Shown piece by piece: positions 8,385 through 18,046 of a DNA stretch of 55,346 nucleotides. Below the pieces are notes generated by a model that was given only the letters and a program-made list of their open reading frames with translations, had not been told where the DNA came from and searched no databases. Origin of the DNA: Pseudomonadota bacterium (lineage in GTDB: Bacteria > Pseudomonadota > Gammaproteobacteria > Xanthomonadales > Rhodanobacteraceae). Both the position numbers and the translations under genes were made by a program. The stretch covers positions 1 through 55,346 of the forward strand of contig JAJYTR010000012.1 in the NCBI GenBank assembly GCA_021792975.1. Reading direction: 5' to 3'. Positions within the stretch are counted from its first letter, which is position 1; each line of letters begins with the position of its first letter.

Positions 8385-9641
8385 TTACAGGCCGAAGCGC
8401 GCCGGCGCGTAGGGCGCCGCGTCCAGCGTGGTGGCGCGGCCGGCCAGTTGCTGGCCCACCAGTTCGGCGGTGGCCGTGGACATGCTCACGCCCAGCATGC
8501 CGTGGCCGGTGGCCAGCCAGAGATTGCCGAGGCGCGTGCTGGGACCGATCAGCGGCACCTCGTCGCGGCTCATCGGGCGCCAGCCCCACCATTCCTCGCG
8601 TGGTGCTCCCGCGGGCGGCGTGCGCAGGTACTCGGCAGCGCCGCGGCGCAGCGCCTGCAGCCGCACCGGGTTGAGGCCTTCGCGCCAGCCGGCGAATTCC
8701 ATGGTGCTGCCCAGGCGCAGGCCGTCCGTCCAGGCGGTGACGCAGACACTGCGTTCCTTCAGCACCAGCGGCATGCGCGGTGCCGAGGGCTGCGCATCCC
8801 AGGTGATCGAGTAGCCCTTGCCGGGCTGTATCGGGATGCGCAGGCCCAGGGTGCGCGCCACCGGCGGCGACCAGGCGCCCAGCGCCAGCAGCACGTGCCC
8901 GCCGGCGAAGGCGCCGCGCGCGGTGCGTACCGCACGGATGCGCCGGCCCGTCAGTTCGAAGCCCTCGATGCGCGCACCAGTCTCGATCACGCCGCCCAAT
9001 GCCCGCACCTGCGCCGCCAGCCCCGCCACCAGCAGCTCCGGGCGCAGCATCGCATCGCCCCGGTGCAGGATGCCGCCGGCCATGTCCGGCCGCAGCGCAG
9101 GTTCCAGCGCCGCGGTCTGCGCCGCATCCAGCACCTGCACGGGGATGTCCAGACGCCGCAGCGTCTCGACGTAGGACTGTTCGGCTGCCAGCGCGCGCGC
9201 GTCGCGGAACGCCAGCAACAGGCCGGATTCGCGCCAGCCGATGTCGAGACCCTCGCGCGCCAGCCACTGCGGCAGCAGTGTGCGCGCGCGCTGCAGCAAC
9301 GCGGCGCGCGCCTGCGCCGCACGGCGGAAGGCGGACGGGCGCATCTGCAGCGCCAGCCCGAACAGCCAGCGCCAGCGCGCCGGGTCGGGGCGCGGATCGA
9401 TGCGCAGGGGTGCGTCCGGCTGCCCCAGTGAGCACAGTGCACGCGCGACCAGGCCGGCTTCGGTGAGCGGCGGCGCATGACTGGGTGTGATCGTTCCGCA
9501 GTTGCCATGCGAAGCGCCGGCACCCGGCGTGGCGGCCTGCTCGAGCACCCGCACGCGCAGACCCATGCGCGACAATTCGAGCGCACAGGCCAGGCCGATC
9601 ACGCCCGCACCCAGGATCAGCACATCGTCACGGTCGTCCAT
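8385..9641 (-). CDS. dadA: D-amino acid dehydrogenase (DadA-type)
   Basis: A 418-residue FAD-dependent oxidase of the DAO family that deaminates D-amino acids and passes electrons to the respiratory chain. The N-terminal Rossmann motif VLILGAGVIGLACALELSRM is followed by the DadA signatures GASHGNCGTI, PGKGYSITWD and ATGHGMLGVSMSTATAELV. Length is normal. The start MDDRDDVLILG is the first ATG that precedes the dinucleotide-binding fold closely. Alanine racemase is encoded elsewhere in the window (19611), so L-alanine to D-alanine to pyruvate is feasible, but the two genes are not linked as in dadAX operons. Confidence 0.9.
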   Translation of the reverse strand: MDDRDDVLILGAGVIGLACALELSRMGLRVRVLEQAATPGAGASHGNCGTITPSHAPPLTEAGLVARALCSLGQPDAPLRIDPRPDPARWRWLFGLALQMRPSAFRRAAQARAALLQRARTLLPQWLAREGLDIGWRESGLLLAFRDARALAAEQSYVETLRRLDIPVQVLDAAQTAALEPALRPDMAGGILHRGDAMLRPELLVAGLAAQVRALGGVIETGARIEGFELTGRRIRAVRTARGAFAGGHVLLALGAWSPPVARTLGLRIPIQPGKGYSITWDAQPSAPRMPLVLKERSVCVTAWTDGLRLGSTMEFAGWREGLNPVRLQALRRGAAEYLRTPPAGAPREEWWGWRPMSRDEVPLIGPSTRLGNLWLATGHGMLGVSMSTATAELVGQQLAGRATTLDAAPYAPARFGL

Positions 9642-9758
9642 GCGCCGATTGTAGGCGCCGCACGTCGCGCGCCAGCGGCCTGCGGCGCCGGGCCTCCATC
9701 TGCCGCAGCGCGTCGGCCGGAGGTCCGGATGTGACGCGGGGGCGCCGCGATTGTCACA

Positions 9759-9784
9759 TACGGTTTCCTGCGAAACACTCCGTA
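9759..9784. promoter_or_regulatory. Inverted repeat in the dadA upstream region
   Basis: TACGG and CCGTA flank a smaller TTTC / GAAA dyad. The element is in an AT-richer patch (about 9750-9800) about 120 bp before dadA and 90 bp before the small plus-strand gene. It could be an operator or a short hairpin; no known factor is assigned. Confidence 0.35.
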
Positions 9785-9874
9785 ACATACTGTTTTTAAG
9801 CCAAACACCCGCCATGGCACAAAGCCTGCTTCGGATCGGGCATGACCCTCGGTCGCACCGACGAGTACCCCGCC

Positions 9875-10123
9875 ATGGCCACGACTTCCGAATTGCTGTT
9901 GACGCTGCGCAATCCGGACAGCGGCTGGCTGGCCACGCTGATCGTGGCGCTGAGCGAAGCGCAGTCCGACCCCGTTTTCAGCGCGCACCACCAGGCGCTG
10001 CTGGCCGAACTGTGCAGGGCCCCGCCCATCCCGCTGGTGGTGCGCGCGGCCGCGCTGCAGCGCTCGCTGGATTTCGAGCGCCGTCTCGACCGCGAGAGCG
10101 CCGACCTCGCCGTCGCAGGCTGA
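9875..10123 (+). CDS. Small uncharacterised protein
   Basis: An 82-residue frame starting MATTSELLLTLRNPDSGWLA. It is predicted to be helical and hydrophilic, ends in a charged segment (DFERRLDRESADLAVAG), and has no signal peptide, membrane segment or recognised motif. An in-frame ATG at 9842 would add 11 residues. It is retained because no competing gene covers it and because the AT-rich stretch just upstream looks promoter-like. Function unknown. Confidence 0.45.
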   Translation: MATTSELLLTLRNPDSGWLATLIVALSEAQSDPVFSAHHQALLAELCRAPPIPLVVRAAALQRSLDFERRLDRESADLAVAG

Positions 10124-10154
10124 GGCCGGGCCCACCATCCGCGACGGCAAACCC

Positions 10155-10802
10155 GTGGCAGGTTGGATCGAGGTGGCCGTCAACCTGCACGCTGTCGGGG
10201 TCGTGCGCCGTACCGCGCCCGGCGTCTGCGGTCCGTCGCACGAAACCGATCTCCACGCAGCGTCCTGGCGATGGCGCCCGACGGCGCCGTTGCCGTGGAT
10301 AAGCCTGGTGCTGTGCAGCGCGCTGCTGGCGGCATGCGCCACGGCGCCGCCCGCGCCGGCGCCCGCCATCGAGGGCAGCGGCAGCTACGCGCCGGTGCCC
10401 GGTGCCGACACCCGGCGCTACGTGCTGGAGGTGGGGCAAAGCTTCAGCGGCGCGACGCTGGCACGGTTCGCCGATCCGGTGTACCCGCCCGCGCTGCTGC
10501 CGCTGAAGCTGCCACCGGTGACGCAGGTGGTGCGACTGATCATCGACGCGGACGGCCGCGTCGTGCGCGTGCAGTCCGATCCGCCCGCGCAGGTGCAACA
10601 GATCGGTCACGCCACGGCGTTCATGGACGCCATCGCGGCCTGCACGCGGCAATGGCGCTTCGCACCGCTGATCATCATCACCTCGCACATGCGGAACGGC
10701 AGGAATGCCAGCCACAACGAGGCCAGACCGTTCAGCCTGGTCTACGTCTTCCGCTTCGAGCTGCGCGGCGGCAAGCCGCGCGCCACGCTGGCACGGCACT
10801 GA
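10155..10802 (+). CDS. TonB C-terminal-like lipoprotein
   Basis: The central hydrophobic stretch WISLVLCSALLAAC is a lipoprotein signal with lipobox LAAC. The following domain (FADPVYPPALLPLKLPP ... VVRLIIDADGRVVRVQS ... AAC-TRQWRFAP) has the layout of a TonB C-terminal fold: YP motif, G/DG turn, and a W-x-F-x-P near the end. The start is uncertain: the frame is open from a GTG at 10155, but a TTG at 10290 directly before the signal peptide would give a more usual lipoprotein. It precedes the NlpC/P60 lipoprotein gene by 68 bp and may be co-transcribed. Energy transduction is not demonstrated, since no transmembrane anchor is present. Confidence 0.6.
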   Translation: MAGWIEVAVNLHAVGVVRRTAPGVCGPSHETDLHAASWRWRPTAPLPWISLVLCSALLAACATAPPAPAPAIEGSGSYAPVPGADTRRYVLEVGQSFSGATLARFADPVYPPALLPLKLPPVTQVVRLIIDADGRVVRVQSDPPAQVQQIGHATAFMDAIAACTRQWRFAPLIIITSHMRNGRNASHNEARPFSLVYVFRFELRGGKPRATLARH

Positions 10803-10870
10803 CGCGAGGCGTGGTTTGCGCGGCGGCGACGCTGCGTTACCCTCGCTGCAGGCAGGCGCGGGCGGCGTGC

Positions 10871-11356
10871 ATGCAGCGGACATTGCGACCCATCCTGTTG
10901 ACACTGGCGCTGCTGCTCCTGGCGGCCTGCGCCAGCGCGCCGCCGCCGCGACTGCGGCCCGGCAGCACGCAGGCGATGCTCTCCAACGACGTGCTGTTCC
11001 GCGCCATCAGCCTGGTGGGCACGCCGTACCGCTGGGGCGGCAACACCCCGCGCGGCGGCTTCGACTGCAGCGGGCTGGTGGACTACGTGTTCCGCACCGA
11101 GGCCGGCATCGATCTGCCGCGCACCTCGCGCGAGATGAGCCGGCTGCCCGACCCGCGCGTGGGTGCCGCGCGACTGCTGCCGGGCGACCTGGTGTTTTTC
11201 CGGACCGAAGGCGGCGGCGTCAGCCATGTCGGCATCTACGTGGGCAAGGGACGCTTCGTGCATGCGCCCGAAACCGGCGGCACCGTGCGCCTCGACCACC
11301 TGGACAATCCGTACTGGCGCAGGCATTTCCTGTACGGCAAGCGCGTGCTGCGCTGA
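10871..11356 (+). CDS. NlpC/P60 peptidoglycan endopeptidase lipoprotein
   Basis: A 161-residue lipoprotein with signal LLTLALLLLAAC (lipidated C20). The NlpC/P60 catalytic core is complete: GTPYRWGGNTPRGGFDCSG with nucleophile C66, H119 in SHVGIYVG, and H131 in RFVHAPETGG. Members such as Spr/MepS and NlpC cleave the D-Glu-mDAP bond in peptide stems of the cell wall. The size matches E. coli NlpC. It lies downstream of the TonB-C-like lipoprotein. Confidence 0.93.
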   Translation: MQRTLRPILLTLALLLLAACASAPPPRLRPGSTQAMLSNDVLFRAISLVGTPYRWGGNTPRGGFDCSGLVDYVFRTEAGIDLPRTSREMSRLPDPRVGAARLLPGDLVFFRTEGGGVSHVGIYVGKGRFVHAPETGGTVRLDHLDNPYWRRHFLYGKRVLR

Positions 11357-11387
11357 ACGCGGCGCGGGCGCCGCCGCGAAATCCCGC

Positions 11388-11876
11388 TCAGTGCGCGTGC
11401 ACGCCGTCCGGCCCGTGCGCGTGTCCGTGCGCGATTTCCTCGCTGCTGGCCGTTCGCGCGGCCAGGACCTCGATCTCGAAATCCAGGGTCTTGCCGGCCA
11501 TCGGCGGATTGCGGTCGACGTCGACCGTGGTCATGCCCACCTTGACCACGGTGACCCACTCCTGCCCGCCGTTCCTCAGCGCCAGGGCCACCACCGCCCC
11601 GGGTTCGAGCCGCCGGGTGTGCCCGAAATACTTCCTGGGCACGCGCACCACCATGCCTTCCCGGTGCGGCCCGTAGCCCAGTTCGGGCGGCACGCTGACG
11701 TTGAAGCGCTCGCCCACCTCGCGTCCCAGCAGGGCCTGCTCCAGGCCGGGGACGATGTTGTGATGGCCTACCAGCACATGCAGCGGTTCTGCGCGCTCGA
11801 AGGAACTCTCGACCACCCGTCCGCTTTCGCTGAGGCGGTAATGGAAGCTGACAACCTGGTTCTCGCTGATCGGCAT
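11388..11876 (-). CDS. slyD: FKBP-type peptidyl-prolyl isomerase SlyD
   Basis: A 162-residue SlyD: the FKBP half (VSFHYRLSESGRVVESSF ... NIVPGLEQALLGREVGERF), then the insert-in-flap chaperone domain (PPELGYGPHREGMVVRVPRKYF), and a short metal-binding tail HGHAHGPDGVHAH. SlyD is a cytosolic folding helper that also binds nickel through its histidine tail in hydrogenase-containing enterobacteria. The start MPISENQVVSF matches the family; the open frame upstream is spurious. Convergent with the NlpC gene. Confidence 0.93.
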   Translation of the reverse strand: MPISENQVVSFHYRLSESGRVVESSFERAEPLHVLVGHHNIVPGLEQALLGREVGERFNVSVPPELGYGPHREGMVVRVPRKYFGHTRRLEPGAVVALALRNGGQEWVTVVKVGMTTVDVDRNPPMAGKTLDFEIEVLAARTASSEEIAHGHAHGPDGVHAH

Positions 11877-12277
11877 GACGACGGCTCGGGCAAAGGCGCA
11901 AGTGTAACGGCGCGGCGCCCGTGCCCGTTGGCTCCCGTGGCCGGCCTGCACCGCCGGGGCGGCACCGGGCGTCCCGCACGGCTCGGGATCTGCGATGTCG
12001 CCCGCGTGGCCCTGCCCGCGCGGGCGGTTCTCGCGGCCTCCACGCAGCAGCCCGGCATGGCGGACGGCCGGCAGCGACGGACACGGTTTCCGGGCACTGC
12101 GGCGGCTTGCCGCACCCGGCTGCTGCACTGCCGCGTGGCTCGCAGGCGACTCGGCGTCAGCATGCGCGGGCGGGACGACCGTTCAGTCTGTATCGGACAC
12201 ATCCGCGGCACCGTCACGCCGTCGCCGCCGCGCCTCGAAGCGGGGTGCGACATCGTCCATCACACGAGGATCCAGTC
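11877..12277. other. 401-bp gene-free region
   Basis: Intergenic DNA between the divergent slyD and the His/Met/Lys-rich gene. I see no convincing coding frame, tRNA or strong hairpin. It should contain both promoters; a TATCGGACA stretch near 12190 is AT-richer than the rest but not a clear -10. Confidence 0.5.
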
Positions 12278-12583
12278 ATGCGCAAGTTTGCCGTTCCGAT
12301 GCTGCTGACGGGTGGCCTGCTGCTCTCGGCCACGGCGTTTGCCGCTACCCAGGAGACCCACCCCGCTGCGCCCGCCAGCGCGGCCAAGCACGAAATGAAG
12401 CACGAGATGAAACATGGCATGGCGGCCAAGCATGGGGCCGCCCACGAGAAGAAGGCCATGCACAAGACCATGCACTCCAAGGCGATGAAGCACGGCATGA
12501 AGAAGGAGATGAAGAAGATGGGCAAGAAGCCGATGGAGAAAAAGCCGGCCAAGCCTGTCTCGGGCGGCGGCGGCATGCCGTGA
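12278..12583 (+). CDS. Exported His/Met/Lys-rich small protein
   Basis: A 101-residue protein with a clear signal peptide (VPMLLTGGLLLSATAFA). The mature part has nine histidines, eleven methionines and many lysines in short repeats (KHEMKHEMKHGM, then KAMHKTMHSKAMKHGM) and no cysteine, ending in a Lys/Pro-rich tail and GGGG. Periplasmic His/Met-rich peptides often bind copper or nickel, but similar low-complexity proteins are also known as acid- or stress-induced; neither is proved here. A strong terminator follows. No metal transporter is adjacent. Confidence 0.75.
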   Translation: MRKFAVPMLLTGGLLLSATAFAATQETHPAAPASAAKHEMKHEMKHGMAAKHGAAHEKKAMHKTMHSKAMKHGMKKEMKKMGKKPMEKKPAKPVSGGGGMP

Positions 12584-12638
12584 GCGAACCGCGGGTCGCA
12601 ACGCTTCGCCGGGCCCGCACATCGTTCCGTTTGCGCAG

Positions 12639-12665
12639 ACCCCCGGCCCCGCGCCGGGGGTTTTT
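12639..12665 (+). terminator. Bidirectional-looking terminator
   Basis: ACCCCCGGC / GCCGGGGGT stem with a 5-nt loop followed by TTTTT. It ends the His/Met/Lys-rich gene and abuts the stop codon of the convergent minus-strand gene. Confidence 0.85.
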
Positions 12666-14089
12666 CATGGGCGGTGTACCGGCGCGGCCGCGGATGCCGT
12701 GTCCGCACCGACCACAATGTTGAACTGCCGCAGCAGCACGTCGGTGCGGTCACGCACGCCGAGCCGGTAGCGGCCCGGCGGTAGCCACAGCGTGCTCACC
12801 GGCTGGCGGTGCGTCAGCAGCACGCGGTCGAAGGGCACCGCAGCGTGCGATTCGCCCTGCGCGCGCGCCTCCAGCAGGCAGGGCGTCCGGTTGGGGCAGT
12901 AGTCCACCGCGGCCACCGGATAGGGTTGCCGCAGCCCGCCCAGCGACAGCCAGGTGGGCCGCCCGTTGCGGAAGCGCTGCGGCGGAAAGAACACGCTCAC
13001 GTCGTACTGCCCCGGCCGCAGCGACCATGGCTGTCCCCGCGCGTTCAGGAACACGATGGGCTGCACCGGGGCCAGCGCGCGCATCACGGCGGTCCAGAAG
13101 GGGTGGTCTTCGACCGGGTCGAGCCGGCCGAACAGCATGGTCTGTTCCACGCAGAGCGGATCGATGCCGCTGATGCGCATGAAATGCTCGGCCATCGACC
13201 GCCCGCCGAGGTATTCGCCATGCTTCTGGATGTGCGCATAGCCGGCGTTGACCACGAGGCGTGCGCCGGGATGGTCCAGGAATGCGCGCCGGTAGAGGTT
13301 TCCGGCCTGTTCGCGTTCGCGCGCGTCGCCGTGGGCGTCGCTGTCGGCCTCGTAGGCGATGACGCGGAAACCCAGCGCCAGCGCCGTGCGCACCATGAAG
13401 GCGTAGATGGGCTCGCGCGTGTAGAAGCCGCTGTCGGCGACGGCATGGCCGCGCTGCATCAGTGCCGCGCTGTCGCTGTGGTACAGCGTCTCGGCGGCGA
13501 AAGTGTCGTAGCCCTCGGCCCGCAGCCGCGCCAGCAGCTGCACGGTGAGCGTGCGCGTCAGCGGGGCGCTGTGGTTCTCGTTGAGGAACACCGCGCGGCG
13601 GCTGCGCGCCAGTTGCGCGATGGCTTCCAGGGCAGGTTCGCTGTGCCACGTTTGCGGCGCGGACAGCGGCGAGGGCGCGTCGTCCGGCGCCAGCGGCTGC
13701 GCGATGGAAAAGCTTCGCTGCGCGCCCAGGTAGTCGCCGACGAAGGTCTGGTACCAGCTCACGTACTGGCCGAAGATGGCGTGGAAAGCGCGGCCGGGAT
13801 CGCTGTCGTAGCGCTCGCGCAGGAACAGGTATTGCGGCAGCAGCCCGGGGATGCGCTCGGCCTGGTCGAGGATGGCATCGGAACGGCGTGTCGCTGCTTT
13901 TTGTTCGGCCATCCATTGCTGCGGCGTCATCCGCGACCGCAGTGACTGCTGCTGCTGCACCTGTTCGATGCGCTGCTGCAAGGCGCTGCCGGAACCGGAG
14001 CCCGGCAGGTTCTGGGCCGCGGCACCGCTTGCGGCGGTTGCCGTCGCCAGCAGCAGCAGCGATCGTCGGACGCATGCGCGCAGGCCCAT
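12665..14089 (-). CDS. Exported EreA/ChaN-like protein
   Basis: A 474-residue protein with a signal peptide (SLLLLATATAASGAAAQ). The central part, RAVFLNENHSAPLTRTLT then YDTFAAETLYHSDSA and VRTALALGFRVIAYEADSD, shows the Glu/His pattern of the erythromycin-esterase / ChaN / TIKI superfamily, a metal-dependent hydrolase fold. The C-terminal about 130 residues look like an all-beta domain. A very strong Shine-Dalgarno (AAGGAGGT) precedes the ATG, supporting this start over the longer open frame. It is the third gene after asnS and can on the minus strand. Substrate unknown; antibiotic resistance should not be inferred. Confidence 0.6.
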   Translation of the reverse strand: MGLRACVRRSLLLLATATAASGAAAQNLPGSGSGSALQQRIEQVQQQQSLRSRMTPQQWMAEQKAATRRSDAILDQAERIPGLLPQYLFLRERYDSDPGRAFHAIFGQYVSWYQTFVGDYLGAQRSFSIAQPLAPDDAPSPLSAPQTWHSEPALEAIAQLARSRRAVFLNENHSAPLTRTLTVQLLARLRAEGYDTFAAETLYHSDSAALMQRGHAVADSGFYTREPIYAFMVRTALALGFRVIAYEADSDAHGDAREREQAGNLYRRAFLDHPGARLVVNAGYAHIQKHGEYLGGRSMAEHFMRISGIDPLCVEQTMLFGRLDPVEDHPFWTAVMRALAPVQPIVFLNARGQPWSLRPGQYDVSVFFPPQRFRNGRPTWLSLGGLRQPYPVAAVDYCPNRTPCLLEARAQGESHAAVPFDRVLLTHRQPVSTLWLPPGRYRLGVRDRTDVLLRQFNIVVGADTASAAAPVHRP

Positions 14090-14162
14090 GGCCCCACCTC
14101 CTTGCCGGTAGCCAGTGATGCACCGCGCGCGGCGGCGCGCAAGTGCGCTGCGGCCTGGCCGG

Positions 14163-14828
14163 TCAGGGCGTGGATGCGAGCGGGCGGGTGAGCCGCGCCA
14201 GAGCCTGCTGCTGCGCCGTGGCCAGCGCGCCGGGATGATCCACGCGCAGATCCAGCGGCCGTATCCGGCCGTCGGCGAGGCTGTAGATCCAGGCGTGCAC
14301 GGCCAGCGGCTGGCCGCGTGCCCAGGCATCCTGCACGACCGTGGTCAGGCACACGTTGCAGGCCTGCTCGATCACGTTCAGCTCGCACAGGCGCGCGTGG
14401 CGCAGACTGTCCGGCTCCATGCCATCGATGCATGCACGGTGTTTCAGCAGCACATCGCCGACGTGGCGCAGCCAGTTGTCCACCAGGCCGAGACGGCGCT
14501 GCTCCAGCACCGCCTGCACACCGCCGCAGCCGTAATGGCCGACCACCAGGATGTGCCTGACCTTGAGCACGTCGACGGCGAACTGGATGGTGCTGAGGCA
14601 GTTGAGATCGCCGTGCGCCACCACGTTGGCCACGTTGCGGTGCACGAACACTTCGCCGGGCGGCAGGCCGACGATCTCGTTGGCCGGCACGCGGCTGTCG
14701 GCGCAGCCGATCCACAGGAACTGCGGTGCCTGCTGGCGCGAGAGACGCTTGAAGAATTCGGGATCGCGCGCGCACTGCGCATCGGCCCAGCGCTGGTTGT
14801 TGGCGAGCAGTTCGGCGATCTGCGGCAT
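14163..14828 (-). CDS. can: Beta-class carbonic anhydrase
   Basis: A 221-residue zinc enzyme interconverting CO2 and bicarbonate. Zinc ligands C42 (in IGCADSRVPAN, with D44 and R46 of the Asp-Arg dyad), H98 and C101 (in VVGHYGCGGV) are all present. Length equals E. coli Can. The start MPQIAELLANNQRW is the family start. Lies 65 bp downstream of asnS on the same strand. Confidence 0.95.
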   Translation of the reverse strand: MPQIAELLANNQRWADAQCARDPEFFKRLSRQQAPQFLWIGCADSRVPANEIVGLPPGEVFVHRNVANVVAHGDLNCLSTIQFAVDVLKVRHILVVGHYGCGGVQAVLEQRRLGLVDNWLRHVGDVLLKHRACIDGMEPDSLRHARLCELNVIEQACNVCLTTVVQDAWARGQPLAVHAWIYSLADGRIRPLDLRVDHPGALATAQQQALARLTRPLASTP

Positions 14829-14893
14829 GCGTGCAGGATAACGCAGGCGTGCGCGCGGTTTGCGCACGGCCCGCGTGGGCGTGACCGCGCACT

Positions 14894-16291
<1,398 letters not shown>

Positions 16292-16358
16292 TTCCGCCAC
16301 CCTGTGCGCACCGCGCGCCGCCCAAAGGCCCGATGCTACCCGAGCGCCGCCGCCGCGC

Positions 16359-16364
16359 TAAACT
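16359..16364 (+). promoter_or_regulatory. Putative -10 element just before the A-type carrier gene
   Basis: TAAACT ends 6 nt before the ATG at 16371. If this is the real -10, the transcript would start at or next to the start codon (leaderless). No -35 element is evident, so confidence is low. Confidence 0.3.
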
Positions 16365-16370
16365 GCACGC

Positions 16371-16715
16371 ATGGAATCCGTCGCATCCCTGCCCATCAGC
16401 CTCACCGCAGCAGCGCGCGCGCGTTGTGCCGAGTTCCTGCGGCGCGCGCCCGGCGCCCGTGCGGTGCGCTTCGCGGTCAAGCGCAGCGGCTGCTCGGGTT
16501 ACAGCTACGTGGTCGATCTGGCCGAACAGCTCGGCGCCGACGACCTGCTGGCCGACTGCGACGGCGTGCCGGTGGCGGTGGCCCGGTCCAGCGTGCCGAT
16601 GCTGGCCGGGGTGTGCGTGGACTTCCGCCGCGAGGGCCTGAACGCGCAGTTCGTGTTCGAGAACCCCAACGCCACCGGCGCCTGCGGCTGCGGCGAGAGT
16701 TTCACCGTCGGCTGA
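16371..16715 (+). CDS. A-type iron-sulfur cluster carrier (IscA/ErpA family)
   Basis: A 114-residue HesB/IscA-type protein that passes Fe-S clusters to apo-enzymes. The three conserved cysteines are present: SGCSGY at about residue 41 and CGCGESF near the C-terminus. The linking VRFAVKRSGCSGY and DFRREGLNAQFVFENPNA are family signatures. It stands alone, not in an isc or suf operon, which favours the ErpA-like or stand-alone IscA role. No clear Shine-Dalgarno precedes the ATG. Confidence 0.88.
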   Translation: MESVASLPISLTAAARARCAEFLRRAPGARAVRFAVKRSGCSGYSYVVDLAEQLGADDLLADCDGVPVAVARSSVPMLAGVCVDFRREGLNAQFVFENPNATGACGCGESFTVG

Positions 16716-16731
16716 GCGGCCGCCGCGCGAC

Positions 16732-16761
16732 TTGCCGCGCCGGTGCGCGGCCCGCTATCAT
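16732..16761 (+). promoter_or_regulatory. Sigma-70-like promoter of the rpsF operon
   Basis: TTGCCG, 18-bp spacer, TATCAT. It lies about 115 bp before rpsF, leaving a leader of about 100 nt. Confidence 0.55.
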
Positions 16762-16768
16762 TCCGCTT

Positions 16769-16789
16769 CTGTCCGCCGCCGGCGGACAG
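16769..16789 (+). promoter_or_regulatory. Hairpin in the rpsF leader
   Basis: CTGTCCGCC and GGCGGACAG form a perfect 9-bp stem with a 3-nt GCC loop at the start of the predicted leader. In many bacteria the S6:S18 complex binds a structured rpsF leader to repress its own operon; whether this hairpin is part of such an element is unproven. Confidence 0.4.
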
Positions 16790-16874
16790 CCCTTGCCTCA
16801 CCGCCGGCCAGCGCCGTGACGGGAGGCTGACCCTGCGCTTCCGCACGGAGCCGGGCCACCCACGAGGACACGCC

Positions 16875-17273
16875 ATGCGTCATTACGAGATCGTGTTTCT
16901 GGTCCACCCTGACCAGAGCGAGCAGGTTCCGGCCATGCTCGAGCGCTACCGGAACCTGGTCGAGGCCGACGGCGGCAAAGTGCATCGCGTCGAAGACTGG
17001 GGCCGGCGCCAGTTGGCCTACACCATCCAGGATCTGGCCAAGGCGCACTACGCCATGCTCAACATCGAGTGCGGCGCCAAGACCGTGGCCGAACTGGAAT
17101 CGGGATTCCGCTTCAACGACGCCGTCCTGCGGCATCTGATCGTGCGCCGCGACGACGCGGTCACCGAACCTTCGCCGATCCTGAAGGCCAAGGAAAAGGA
17201 AGAGTCCAAGTCCACGCGCCGCCGCGACGACGACGGCGACGGCGCCGCGCCGTCCGAAGAACAGGCCGCCTGA
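16875..17273 (+). CDS. rpsF: 30S ribosomal protein bS6
   Basis: A 132-residue S6: [21 protein letters not shown] at the start, then [20 protein letters not shown] and [18 protein letters not shown]. The C-terminal tail (about 25 residues) is strongly charged, with Lys/Glu and Arg/Asp runs, as in other gammaproteobacterial S6. First gene of rpsF-rpsR-rplI; no priB gene intervenes, unlike E. coli. Confidence 0.97.
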   Translation: MRHYEIVFLVHPDQSEQVPAMLERYRNLVEADGGKVHRVEDWGRRQLAYTIQDLAKAHYAMLNIECGAKTVAELESGFRFNDAVLRHLIVRRDDAVTEPSPILKAKEKEESKSTRRRDDDGDGAAPSEEQAA

Positions 17274-17283
17274 GGAGATCGCC

Positions 17284-17514
17284 ATGTCCAAGTTCTTCCG
17301 CCGCCGCAAGTTCTGCAAATTCACTGCCGAGGGCGTCACCGAGATCGACTACAAGGATCTCAACACCCTGCGCCAGTACATCACCGAGAACGCCAAGATC
17401 GTGCCCAGCCGCGTCTCCGGCACCAAATCGCGCTATCAGCGCCAGTTGTCCACCGCGGTCAAGCGCGCGCGTTTCCTAGCGCTGCTGCCGTACACCGACG
17501 CGCACGACGTCTGA
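17284..17514 (+). CDS. rpsR: 30S ribosomal protein bS18
   Basis: A 76-residue S18 ([20 protein letters not shown], then [20 protein letters not shown] and [12 protein letters not shown]). It binds S6 in the small-subunit platform and is the substrate of RimI, encoded at 3385-3882. A GGAGA ribosome binding site lies 10 nt after the rpsF stop. Confidence 0.98.
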   Translation: MSKFFRRRKFCKFTAEGVTEIDYKDLNTLRQYITENAKIVPSRVSGTKSRYQRQLSTAVKRARFLALLPYTDAHDV

Positions 17515-17579
17515 GCGCACGCGTCGCTGATGCGGACAGCCCCGGGTGCGCCTGCGCGCGAACGAATTGAGAGAATTCC

Positions 17580-18026
17580 ATGGAACTGATCCTGCTCGAG
17601 AAAGTGAAGAACCTCGGCAACCTGGGCGACAAGGTCCGGGTCAAGCCGGGCTACGGACGCAACTACCTGGTGCCGCACGGCAAGGCGGTGCCGGCCACGG
17701 CCGCCAATCTGGCCGATTTCGAGAAGCGCCGGGCCGAACTCGAGGCACGGCACGCCGCCACGCTGGCCACGGCCGAGTCGCGCCGGGCCGCGCTGGAGGG
17801 CCAGGAGGTCACCCTCAGCGTCAACGCCAGCCCCGAGGGCAAGCTGTACGGCTCGGTGGGACCGCGCGAGATCGCCGAGGCGCTCTGCGCGCGCGGCCTG
17901 AAGGTGGAAAAGAGCGAGGTGGTCATGGCCGACGGGCCGATCCGCAGCGTCGGCGAGAGCACGCACACGCTGGCCTTGCACGCCGACGTCGTCGCCACCG
18001 TCAAGGTGATCGTGCAGGCGCTCTGA
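17580..18026 (+). CDS. rplI: 50S ribosomal protein bL9
   Basis: A 148-residue L9: N-terminal domain [19 protein letters not shown] ... [13 protein letters not shown], a long connecting helix rich in Glu/Arg/Ala, and the C-terminal domain ([17 protein letters not shown]). Last gene of the ribosomal operon; a strong terminator follows. Confidence 0.98.
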   Translation: MELILLEKVKNLGNLGDKVRVKPGYGRNYLVPHGKAVPATAANLADFEKRRAELEARHAATLATAESRRAALEGQEVTLSVNASPEGKLYGSVGPREIAEALCARGLKVEKSEVVMADGPIRSVGESTHTLALHADVVATVKVIVQAL

Positions 18027-18046
18027 ACGCGGCCCCCGCGGTAACG

